Positions 1-6,220 of a DNA stretch of 17,963 nucleotides are shown here, piece by piece. Every line of letters starts with the position of its first letter. Within the stretch, counting starts at the first letter, position 1. The stretch is from Dehalococcoidia bacterium (lineage in GTDB: Bacteria > Chloroflexota > Dehalococcoidia > Lucifugimonadales > Lucifugimonadaceae): assembly GCA_002700125.1 (NCBI GenBank), contig PACM01000011.1, positions 1 to 17,963 on the forward strand, written 5' to 3'. Under the pieces are notes generated by a model that worked only from the letters and a program-made list of their open reading frames with translations, did not search any database and was not told where the DNA came from. Made by a program: the position numbers and the translations under genes.

Positions 1-289
1 TAGGCTTGATTTAGAGATTACGTCCGACTTAAGGAATGAAGGAATCGTTAGAGATATTATCAGGGCAGTGCAAAATGTTAGGCGAGAGAAGCGTCTGGAC
101 GTCTCTGACCATATTGATTTAAAAATCGTGAAAAATGACGAATTATCTCTTGTCATAAAACCATATGAAGAGTTTATTCGTAATCAGGTTTTGGCTAAGT
201 CCATTACATTTGGTGAGATTCGAAAGCTAGATTTTGAAGATATAATTCAAGAATTAGATGTAGGATTTTTGATCAGTAAGTCTGACTAG
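1..289 (+). CDS. ileS: Isoleucyl-tRNA synthetase, C-terminal fragment
   Basis: This is the 3' end of a gene that begins outside the window; its codons run from base 2 and end with TAG at 287-289. The visible part, about 95 residues, begins RLDLEITSDLRNEGIVRDII and continues with AVQNVRREKRLDVSDHIDL. That pattern (LDLxITxxLRxEGxxRDxxRxxQxxRKxxxLxVSDxI) is typical of the C-terminal helical region of the long, eukaryote-like type of IleRS, which charges tRNA-Ile with isoleucine in the cytoplasm. No C-terminal zinc finger is visible, as expected for that type. The gene converges on the HtrA gene and overlaps it by 4 bp. Related ValRS/LeuRS C-termini are less likely because this motif is characteristic of IleRS. 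The assignment rests on the C-terminus alone. Confidence 0.85.
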   Translation, partial: RLDLEITSDLRNEGIVRDIIRAVQNVRREKRLDVSDHIDLKIVKNDELSLVIKPYEEFIRNQVLAKSITFGEIRKLDFEDIIQELDVGFLISKSD

Positions 290-1371
290 ATTTCAGCTAA
301 GATTAATTCTTTTTCAATTACTTTACCTTGTCTTAATATTGATAAAGATATGATATCTCTTGGTCTAAAGTTAAGAAGCCAACTTAAATATTCACCATTT
401 GTCCTTACTGCTTTACCTTCGATCGAAAGTAAGATATCTCCTGGCAACAATCCAGATTTTTCTGCAGGACTGTTAGAAGATATTTCAAGAATTACAACTC
501 CTTTTTGATCATTTGAAAGTTCGCAAGTATCGAAGCCGTATTCACACATATCTGTTGCCAAAGAAGGTGTTAATGTTCTACCTTCAATGCCATCCCACGG
601 TATCTGTATTTCTCCAAATTCTAATAGATCATTCACATAACGTGAAACAAGATCTGAACTGATGGCAAAACCAATTCCTTCTGCTCCTCTCTCTAATTTG
701 GTACTATTTATTCCTATTAATTCACCTTTTAAATTAACAAGAGGTCCGCCTGAATTTCCCTCATTGATGGCTGCATCTGTTTGTATCATATCTGTGAGAA
801 TTCGATCATCTTCGGTAACTATTGCTCTCTCAAGCGCGCTAACTATTCCAACCGTAACAGTGGGAGTTCCAATTAAACCAAATGCATTTCCTAAAGCTAT
901 TACCCAATCACCCACTTTAATCTCACTTGACTTAGCAAAAGCAATAGGGGTTAATCTGTCATCTGATGAGATTTTTATGAGAGCAATATCATTGTGAGGC
1001 ACTCTTCCAATTACTTCAGCTTTAAATAGGTTTCCATCGTTTAACACAACAGTTATTTCCCTTGCGTCTGCAATAACATGATCATTAGTTATTATGTACC
1101 CATCCTCTGAAATAATTACTCCACTACCATCTGCAGATTGCAATCTTGGAAAAAAAAATCTATCTAAGGCTACTGTCGAAACCTTTATCGATACTACAGA
1201 AGGTGAGACTTCTGTAATGATTGTACTCAAACTTGGCAAGTAAGAATCTGAGACTACAGATTTGGGCTCAGATTGCGTCAGAGGAGTTTCCTCAATTTGA
1301 GAGGAGTTTGAAACTTCTTCACACGAAATAATTAATAAGCAAGTTAATAATAATGTTATCCAAAATCTCAC
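286..1371 (-). CDS. HtrA/DegP-type serine protease, lipoprotein
   Basis: Predicted 361-residue extracytoplasmic S1C-family protease that degrades or senses misfolded envelope proteins. The N-terminus is a short lipoprotein signal with lipobox I-I-S-C17, so the mature protein is probably lipid-anchored outside the cytoplasmic membrane. The trypsin-like domain spans about 48-245, with the catalytic triad visible as His98 (TNDHV), Asp128 (HNDIAL) and Ser207 (GNSGGP). One PDZ domain follows (about 255-350, with the SGLLPGDILLSI signature), so this is the single-PDZ DegS/HtrA layout. The PDZ region carries a Cys276/Cys283 pair in an apparent insertion. The start is GTG at 1369-1371. No Shine-Dalgarno precedes it, but a TAATAT hexamer lies exactly 6 nt upstream. 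The gene is a single-gene unit diverging from trkH across 57 bp. The stop TAG overlaps that of ileS inside one CTAG. Family assignment is firm; the substrate is unknown. Confidence 0.93.
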   Translation of the reverse strand: MRFWITLLLTCLLIISCEEVSNSSQIEETPLTQSEPKSVVSDSYLPSLSTIITEVSPSVVSIKVSTVALDRFFFPRLQSADGSGVIISEDGYIITNDHVIADAREITVVLNDGNLFKAEVIGRVPHNDIALIKISSDDRLTPIAFAKSSEIKVGDWVIALGNAFGLIGTPTVTVGIVSALERAIVTEDDRILTDMIQTDAAINEGNSGGPLVNLKGELIGINSTKLERGAEGIGFAISSDLVSRYVNDLLEFGEIQIPWDGIEGRTLTPSLATDMCEYGFDTCELSNDQKGVVILEISSNSPAEKSGLLPGDILLSIEGKAVRTNGEYLSWLLNFRPRDIISLSILRQGKVIEKELILAEI

Positions 1372-1377
1372 ACTAAA

Positions 1378-1383
1378 ATATTA
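1378..1383 (-). promoter_or_regulatory. Putative -10 element of the htrA gene
   Basis: On the minus strand this reads TAATAT and ends 6 nt before the GTG start of the protease gene. That places the transcription start at or next to the start codon, so the mRNA would be leaderless. No good -35 is evident. The call is by pattern only, strengthened by the same spacing at other unit starts in this window. Confidence 0.45.
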
Positions 1384-1416
1384 TCACAGTTGATTACGAT
1401 AATTTAAGGAAATACA

Positions 1417-1422
1417 TATAAT
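1417..1422 (+). promoter_or_regulatory. Putative -10 element of trkH operon (TATAAT)
   Basis: A perfect TATAAT lies 6 nt upstream of the trkH ATG, inside the 57-bp divergent gap. A TSS about 7 nt downstream would fall on the start codon, giving a leaderless transcript, and no Shine-Dalgarno sequence precedes the ATG. At a spacing of 17 the -35 position reads TTACGA, a weak match. An alternative is TTGATT (1390-1395), 17 bp, TACATA (1413-1418), which would give a leader of a few nucleotides only. Confidence 0.5.
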
Positions 1423-1428
1423 AACTAT

Positions 1429-2883
1429 ATGTCATCAAAGCCCTCTAAGTTAATAAGTTTAAGGACAAGAGACCGTGCAATAGAGCCCGTGTTGATTAAA
1501 AACCAAGATAGAAAGAGTTCTGAAAGAGGCACATCATCTCCGTTGGTCGTTTTATATGGTTTTATTGCATTGATATCTTTAGGAACATTATTTTTGATGT
1601 TACCTTTTTCTTCCGTTACGGGAGACATAGATCTTGTAGATGCACTCTTTACAGCCACTTCAGCAGCTACTGTAACAGGTTTGACTGTTTTGGATACTCC
1701 GACTATTTGGAGTATTTGGGGACAAATTATAATAGCCATATTGATAGTAATAGGAGGGGTTGGGTTTATGACAGGAGCTGCCTTTTTTCTCTTGGCTGCG
1801 GGGCAATCTTTAGGCTTGCAAGGAAGACGGTTAATCGGGCAAAATTTAGGAGAGGAAAAAATGGGTTCGATAGGACAAATTGTTGTTCGAGTTGTGTTAT
1901 CTGCATTATTATTTCAATTGATCGGCTTCATTATATTTTTTTTACTTTTCAGTATTAAGCTAGGCTTAGAAGAAATGTCTCAAAATATCTGGTATTCAAT
2001 TTTTCATTCAATTTCTTCATTCAATAATGCAGGCTTCACAATATTTCATATGGGAAATAGTTTGGAACCATTTTCAAGAGGGTATCTAAATAATATTATC
2101 TTGATTGTCACAGCAATTATGTTTTTTTTTGGTGGCATAGGATATTTTGTTATTTCAGATCTTTTAAGCCATAGAAGAGTATTAGGTAAACGTAAAATCA
2201 AGATTGTACTTAGCCTAGAAACGAAGTTGATTCTAATCGGTTCATTTATTCTTTCATCATTTGGTTTCTTGATGATAATTATATTTGAGTATTCAAATCC
2301 TGCGACGATAGGAAATATGTCCTTTAGCGAAAAAATTATAAATAGCCTTTTTACTTCGATGTCTACTAGAACTGCAGGATTTAACTCATTTGATTTCTCT
2401 GCCACATATGACTATACAAAATTATTATGTGCATTATTGATATTCGTTGGGGGGGCACCAGCTTCAACCGCGGGAGGCATCAAGATAACTACTTTTCTAC
2501 TTTCAATTTTTATGATCTCTAACCATATTTTGGGAAGAGAGAATATTACAGCATTCGGTAGAGAAATTCCTTACGAAACAGCTGTCAGAGCACTCGTGAT
2601 ACTGGTGCTTAGCGTCCTCATTATAGGATTTTTGATAGTTGTAGTTTCTTTTATTGAAAAAGAATACCAGTTTGTTAACTTAACTTTTGAGATTTTTTCT
2701 GCTTATGGAACTAATGGAATGACTGCAGGAATTTCACCAGATCTTAAATTATCTAGCAAGATAATTTTTATAATAACGATGGTAATAGGACGACTCGGTC
2801 CTATGACTCTCGCTCTACTACTAGCAGGATCTCAGAAGAAGTTCGAGTATAGATTTTTTCAAGAGAAGGTTAGAATAGGGTAG
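1429..2883 (+). CDS. trkH: Potassium uptake channel subunit TrkH/KtrB
   Basis: Predicted 484-residue membrane subunit that conducts K+ across the cytoplasmic membrane, gated by TrkA/RCK proteins. It shows the four pore repeats of the Trk/Ktr superfamily, each with a selectivity-filter segment: TGLT (83-86), NAGF (200-203), TAGF (315-318) and TNGMTAG (428-434). It also has GGAPASTAGGIK (341-352) at the position of the family's gating-loop region and GRLGPMTLA (454-462) near the C-terminus. The polar N-terminus of about 38 residues is cytoplasmic by inference. The length is normal for TrkH (about 480). The ATG at 1429 lacks a Shine-Dalgarno. The gene heads a tightly packed series: trkA begins 19 nt downstream behind a clear ribosome site. 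This arrangement and the separate RCK subunit fit a Trk/Ktr system. The choice between the names TrkH and KtrB is arbitrary from sequence alone. Confidence 0.95.
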   Translation: MSSKPSKLISLRTRDRAIEPVLIKNQDRKSSERGTSSPLVVLYGFIALISLGTLFLMLPFSSVTGDIDLVDALFTATSAATVTGLTVLDTPTIWSIWGQIIIAILIVIGGVGFMTGAAFFLLAAGQSLGLQGRRLIGQNLGEEKMGSIGQIVVRVVLSALLFQLIGFIIFFLLFSIKLGLEEMSQNIWYSIFHSISSFNNAGFTIFHMGNSLEPFSRGYLNNIILIVTAIMFFFGGIGYFVISDLLSHRRVLGKRKIKIVLSLETKLILIGSFILSSFGFLMIIIFEYSNPATIGNMSFSEKIINSLFTSMSTRTAGFNSFDFSATYDYTKLLCALLIFVGGAPASTAGGIKITTFLLSIFMISNHILGRENITAFGREIPYETAVRALVILVLSVLIIGFLIVVVSFIEKEYQFVNLTFEIFSAYGTNGMTAGISPDLKLSSKIIFIITMVIGRLGPMTLALLLAGSQKKFEYRFFQEKVRIG

Positions 2884-2887
2884 AAAG

Positions 2888-2893
2888 AAGGAG
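2888..2893 (+). promoter_or_regulatory. Ribosome binding site of trkA
   Basis: AAGGAG lies 9 nt upstream of the GTG at 2903 and supports that non-ATG start. It sits in the 19-nt gap after the trkH stop. Confidence 0.75.
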
Positions 2894-2902
2894 ACAAGAT
2901 AA

Positions 2903-3598
2903 GTGGCACAACAAACTCAAGTGGCAGTAATTGGCTTAGGCAGATTTGGCGTCACAGTAGCTACAACGCTCTATCAAATGGGACATGATGTGCTGGCCAT
3001 TGATCAGAACCCTAGCAAGGTACAAGATCTTGCAGGGCAAGTTACTTATGCAGTTGCAGTTGATGCTACTGATGAAGCAAACTTAAGAGAACTTGGGATA
3101 GAAAATTTTGAATATGCAGTGGTTGCAATTGGTGCAAATACTGAAGCAAGCATCATGGTGACTGTTATACTTAAATCGATGAATATTCCTGTTGTTGTTG
3201 CTAGAGCTAATACAAAGCTACATGGTGAAACTTTAGATAGACTAAGAGTATCTTCTGTCGTATATCCAGAATCTGATATGGGGTCTAAGTTAGCTCATGA
3301 TTTATTTCTTCCAGGAGTAGAACAATACATGGAATTAACTTCAACCTACGGATTCAGTAAGATAAAACCTCCTTTGAAATATTTGAATCAAACTCTGAAA
3401 GAAAGTGGCTTTAGTAATATAAGAGACAGATATGGTATTGCTGTGATCGCGATCCAAAGAGAGAATGAAATAATACTAAGTCCTGACGAAAATGAGAACT
3501 TGGTAGAAGATGACATATTAGTAATTGCAGGACCTGATGACCAAATATCTAAAGTTGTAGGTGCAAATGAATTTAAAGTTGATGAAACCACTGAGTAG
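2903..3598 (+). CDS. trkA: Trk/Ktr potassium uptake regulatory subunit (RCK protein)
   Basis: Predicted 231-residue cytosolic regulator that binds NAD(H) or ATP/ADP and gates the TrkH channel. Residues 1-140 form an RCK-N Rossmann fold with an intact nucleotide loop, GLGRFG (11-16), an acidic residue after strand 2 (AIDQNP) and the typical DATDEANLRELGIE segment. Residues about 150-222 form the RCK-C domain (TrkA_C), ending near EDDILVIAG. One RCK-N plus one RCK-C in about 230 residues is the KtrA/CeoB size, half of E. coli TrkA. The GTG start at 2903 is chosen because of the AAGGAG upstream and because the Rossmann strand starts at once (VAVIGLG). Of the three RCK genes in this cluster it is the only one with a canonical nucleotide loop, so it is the likely working partner of TrkH. 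Confidence 0.93.
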   Translation: MAQQTQVAVIGLGRFGVTVATTLYQMGHDVLAIDQNPSKVQDLAGQVTYAVAVDATDEANLRELGIENFEYAVVAIGANTEASIMVTVILKSMNIPVVVARANTKLHGETLDRLRVSSVVYPESDMGSKLAHDLFLPGVEQYMELTSTYGFSKIKPPLKYLNQTLKESGFSNIRDRYGIAVIAIQRENEIILSPDENENLVEDDILVIAGPDDQISKVVGANEFKVDETTE

Positions 3599-3606
3599 AT
3601 AGATTT

Positions 3607-4047
3607 ATGGATTTGAATATTTTATTTATCTTAAGTGGCCAATCTGTTTTTAATAAGAATATGCTAGAATCGTTGATACCATTTATTAAATCAACGAAAT
3701 CCTCGCTATTTTTTACATATATTGTTGAAGTTCCCTTAAAATATCCTATTGATTCTGAAGATAAAGACTTGTCGAAGGATTATTTTATTGCAGAGAAGAT
3801 ATTGAAAGACTTTCAGATTGACATTAATTTAAATAAGATTTCATCAAACCAAACTTCCAGCGCATTTTATAGAGCACGAGATTTATCTTCAGGGATAATC
3901 GGCGTAGCAAAAGAGAAACAATCCAACTTGATAATTATTCCCGAACTGATCATAGGTTTAAGATCTACTGAAAGTCCGTACTTTAGTCTTAGAAAAATTA
4001 TTAGTAAGCTTGGAGCATCGATAATGATTTGGCAAGGTGAAAATTAA
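3607..4047 (+). CDS. Usp-like small protein in Trk operon
   Basis: Predicted 146-residue cytosolic protein whose pattern resembles the universal stress protein fold. A first strand ILFILSG (5-11) is followed by a helix, a second strand SLFFTYIVEVP, a central amphipathic stretch, then GIIGVAKEKQSNLIIIPE, which matches the Usp helix-strand unit usually ending in a DLIVMG-type strand. A final strand ASIMIWQGE sits where Usp proteins have a CPVLVV-type strand. The ATP-binding loop of UspA (GxxGx9GS/T) is not recognisable, so nucleotide binding is doubtful. It starts 8 nt after the trkA stop with no evident Shine-Dalgarno, and its stop is followed one base later by the next gene's ATG. Usp domains are known partners of ion transporters, which makes a role in K+ transport regulation plausible, but that is inference. 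The family call is moderate. Confidence 0.55.
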   Translation: MDLNILFILSGQSVFNKNMLESLIPFIKSTKSSLFFTYIVEVPLKYPIDSEDKDLSKDYFIAEKILKDFQIDINLNKISSNQTSSAFYRARDLSSGIIGVAKEKQSNLIIIPELIIGLRSTESPYFSLRKIISKLGASIMIWQGEN

Positions 4048-4048
4048 G

Positions 4049-4453
4049 ATGAATATTTTAATTATTGGTACAGAAGTAGTTTCAAAAATTATAGGTGAGG
4101 CGATCTTGAATGAAGTAGATTCTATAACATACGTTGATGACTCAAGCATAGCCTATAAGAATTGGAATTTTTCTAATCCTAAAGTTAAATTCTTTGGAGG
4201 TGATATAAATAGAATGGATACCTTACTTGAGGCCGGACTTGATAATGCTGATTTAGTAATTGCTTCTACATCAAATGATGCAACAAATGCCTTTTTAGCT
4301 CAGAAAGCTAAAATCAATTTTGAATTAATTAGTTATATGATTTTACAAGATCCTGCACTGTTAGATGTATATAAAAGTTTGGGATTTTATGTGATTGACT
4401 TTCATAAAGTAGATCCTCAAAAGATCAATCAAGAGATTCAAAAAATACAATGA
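4049..4453 (+). CDS. TrkA-N (RCK-N) domain-only protein
   Basis: Predicted 134-residue protein consisting of a single RCK-N Rossmann domain. The strand NILIIG (2-7) is followed by GTEVVS where a GxGxxG loop would be, so the nucleotide loop is degenerate. The later segment, GGDINRMDTLLEAGLDNADLVIAST followed by NDATNAFLA, is classic TrkA-N (GDATxxxxLxxAGIxxADxVIAxT). The protein stops after a short helix and has no RCK-C domain. I chose ATG 4049 over GTG 4037 because AAGGTG (4034-4039) sits 9 nt upstream and because this start leaves 1 nt after the previous stop. Its 3' end overlaps the next gene by 4 nt (ATGA), so the two are probably translated in coupling and may form a heteromeric RCK unit. 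It could also be a decayed half of an E. coli-type two-RCK TrkA. Confidence 0.8.
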   Translation: MNILIIGTEVVSKIIGEAILNEVDSITYVDDSSIAYKNWNFSNPKVKFFGGDINRMDTLLEAGLDNADLVIASTSNDATNAFLAQKAKINFELISYMILQDPALLDVYKSLGFYVIDFHKVDPQKINQEIQKIQ

Positions 4454-5136
4454 ATAGAAATGTAATAATTAGTGGAATAAATAATGAATCACTATTTTTG
4501 ATTGAATCTTTATCTAAATATGCAATAGGAGAGATAAATTTTATCGATTCTGATGAAAATAAAGTCAGAAGTTTGAACCAACACCAAGAAAATGATATAG
4601 CACTTCTTGGCAACCCAATATCAAGTGAATTTTTAGAAATTGCTGGAATCAACAGAAGAGATTCCAGTACTATATTCGTAGCTATGACACTTGAAGATTC
4701 CGTAAATTTGGTTTCTTGTCAAATAGCTCTGAAACAATACAATGTTGATGATGTAATTTCTTTAGTGAATAATCAAGAGAATATCGGTCTTTTCCATTCA
4801 TGTGGCATAACTAATACCATATATGCTGAAAACTCAGCTGTAGAATTGATTGTTAATGCTTCAGGAATAATTCTTCCATTGAACTTAATGGATATTAATC
4901 CTAAAGGTACAGCACTATGGTCTATTGAAATACCATCTACTTCTTCAGTAATAGGAAAGAATCTATCAGATATTAAAATACCTTTCAGAGCCGTGATATT
5001 GGGCAAGGTAGATAATAAAGGTAACCCATATGAAGCAGCCGATATTGAGTATATAGAGGAGAATGATAAGTTACTAATAATATCTTCTACAAGGAATAAG
5101 GACTCCATGGCTAGATTTTTTCAGGGAGAAATCTAA
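4450..5136 (+). CDS. TrkA-family protein with RCK-N and RCK-C domains, degenerate nucleotide loop
   Basis: Predicted 228-residue cytosolic protein. Residues about 1-140 resemble RCK-N (strand NVIISG, IDSDENKVRSL after strand 2, EIAGINRRDSSTIFVAMT), but the loop after the first strand reads GINNES instead of GxGxxG. Residues about 150-222 resemble TrkA_C, with VIGKNLSDIKIPFRAVILGK and the closing EENDKLLIISS. The ATG lies in an ATGA overlap with the preceding gene. The stop overlaps the ATG of pheA by one base (TAATG). It is a second full-length RCK polypeptide in the operon, like the CeoB/CeoC pairs of other bacteria, but with the nucleotide site altered. It probably contributes to a TrkH gating ring or binds a different ligand; this is not provable here. 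A perfect 8-bp inverted repeat lies inside it at 4643-4667. Confidence 0.85.
   Translation: MNRNVIISGINNESLFLIESLSKYAIGEINFIDSDENKVRSLNQHQENDIALLGNPISSEFLEIAGINRRDSSTIFVAMTLEDSVNLVSCQIALKQYNVDDVISLVNNQENIGLFHSCGITNTIYAENSAVELIVNASGIILPLNLMDINPKGTALWSIEIPSTSSVIGKNLSDIKIPFRAVILGKVDNKGNPYEAADIEYIEENDKLLIISSTRNKDSMARFFQGEI
5123..5128 (+). promoter_or_regulatory. Ribosome binding site of pheA
   Basis: AGGGAG ends 7 nt before the pheA ATG at 5136. It lies inside the 3' end of the preceding TrkA-like gene and supports the TAATG overlap start. Confidence 0.7.
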
Positions 5137-5969
5137 TGAAGTATATCGGATTTTTAGGCCCTCAAGGAACTTATAGCCACCATGCTGCTAATCTGTATTC
5201 TACGAATTCAGTCAAAATACCCTTCAATACTATTAATGAAGTACTCAACTCATTAGATACAAAAGAATCTCAAGAAGTTGTAGTACCACTTGAAAATAGC
5301 ATTCATGGTTCGATAGTTGAAGTTTTAGATTTTCTTGCAGGAGATAATAAGTTCAATATAATCGAAGAGCTGGAAGTCAATATTAACCATTCTATATTCA
5401 CACTGAAGACCTTCAGGCAAAGTACAATAGATGTTATTTTTAGCCATCCCCAAGCTTTAGGTCAATGTTATGAATACTTGAATGAAAAATATCAAAACAG
5501 CGAATTGAAAATTTCAAATAGCACAGCAGATTCATTGAACGACCTTATAAAATCTGGAATTTCGGGGGCATTTATTGGGCCGCCTTGGATGAAAGATAAT
5601 GATGGAGTCGTCGAGATAGACAAAAACATTCAATCTGTAGATAACAACGTAACCAGATTTGTTGTTATAGGTCAGGGTATAAGAAAAAAATCAAAACAAG
5701 ATAAAACTTCAGTTGTTTTTTCTTTTGATGATGACTCTCCAGGCAGTCTTCATAGTGCAATTGAACCTTTATCTAAGAAAAGTATAAACATGACCAAAAT
5801 TGAGTCCAGGCCTACCAAAGAAGGTCTTGGTAGTTATTATTTCTTTGTAGATATAGAAGGACATGTAAACGACCAAAAGTTAGCTTATTGCCTATCTCTT
5901 ATGAAAGAGAACGTTTCTAATCTTAAAGTTTTGGGTTCTTACCCTAAATTCCAACGAGATAAATCTTAA
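5136..5969 (+). CDS. pheA: Prephenate dehydratase
   Basis: Predicted 277-residue cytosolic enzyme that converts prephenate to phenylpyruvate in phenylalanine synthesis. The catalytic domain (about 2-180) shows GPQGTYSH (8-15), PLENSIHGSI (51-60), SHPQALGQC (103-111), NST (128-130) and the catalytic TRF (173-175). A C-terminal ACT domain (about 191-270) carries GSLH (203-206) and ESRP (223-226), the family's Phe-binding motifs, so feedback inhibition by phenylalanine is expected. The length matches monofunctional PDT (about 280); no chorismate mutase domain is fused. It is the last gene of the Trk series, joined by a TAATG overlap, an unusual partner for K+ transport genes. Its TAA stop lies in a TTAA shared with the convergent ytxH gene, leaving no room for a terminator between them. 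Confidence 0.96.
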   Translation: MKYIGFLGPQGTYSHHAANLYSTNSVKIPFNTINEVLNSLDTKESQEVVVPLENSIHGSIVEVLDFLAGDNKFNIIEELEVNINHSIFTLKTFRQSTIDVIFSHPQALGQCYEYLNEKYQNSELKISNSTADSLNDLIKSGISGAFIGPPWMKDNDGVVEIDKNIQSVDNNVTRFVVIGQGIRKKSKQDKTSVVFSFDDDSPGSLHSAIEPLSKKSINMTKIESRPTKEGLGSYYFFVDIEGHVNDQKLAYCLSLMKENVSNLKVLGSYPKFQRDKS

Positions 5970-6220
5970 TCTAACTCTTCTTCAAATTCTTCTCTTAGAT
6001 TCTCTGCAACCCTTCTTCCTTCATTAGTAGCATCAATTATCCTATCTCTAGCAACATCTGATAGTTGCCTTGCTCTTTCTCTCCACTCGTTACTTACCTC
6101 ATTTAATATCGCTCTAGTTTCTTCTCCAGGCCTGGGCGCAAAAATCAATCCTCCGATTAGACCAAAGACACCACCGATTATAAAGCCGCTGGAAAATCCA
6201 GAATCATTATCATTCGACAT
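5966..6220 (-). CDS. YtxH-family small membrane-associated protein
   Basis: Predicted 84-residue protein. A glycine-rich hydrophobic segment (about 11-27, GFIIGGVFGLIGGLIFAPR) is followed by FAPRPGEETR, which matches the YtxH signature (FAPxxGxETR). The remainder is a charged helix, likely coiled coil, ending in an acidic tail EEFEEELD. YtxH proteins are small envelope or stress-associated proteins of uncertain function. ATG 6218-6220 has AAGGAG (6227-6232 on the minus strand) 6 nt upstream, inside the 3' end of the preceding gene, which it overlaps by 11 nt. The pair is therefore probably translated together. It is the last gene of the leftward cluster and shares a TTAA stop palindrome with pheA. 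Confidence 0.85.
   Translation of the reverse strand: MSNDNDSGFSSGFIIGGVFGLIGGLIFAPRPGEETRAILNEVSNEWRERARQLSDVARDRIIDATNEGRRVAENLREEFEEELD

Noticed and set aside
662..997. Open frame of 111 codons on the plus strand inside the protease gene
   Set aside because: It is antisense to the conserved catalytic region of HtrA, and its translation resembles no family. It is a shadow of a real gene.
1425..1739. Open frame of 104 codons on the minus strand inside trkH
   Set aside because: It covers the trkH start and first pore segment in antisense and has no ribosome site or recognisable motif.
4037..4048. GTG start at 4037 for the RCK-N-only gene
   Set aside because: There is no ribosome site before it. 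ATG 4049 has AAGGTG 9 nt upstream and begins directly with the first Rossmann strand.
5969..6002. Inverted repeat AATCTAA / TTAGATT after pheA as a terminator
   Set aside because: The stem is AT-only with a loop of about 20 nt, no T-run follows, and it lies in ytxH codons. It is too weak to call.
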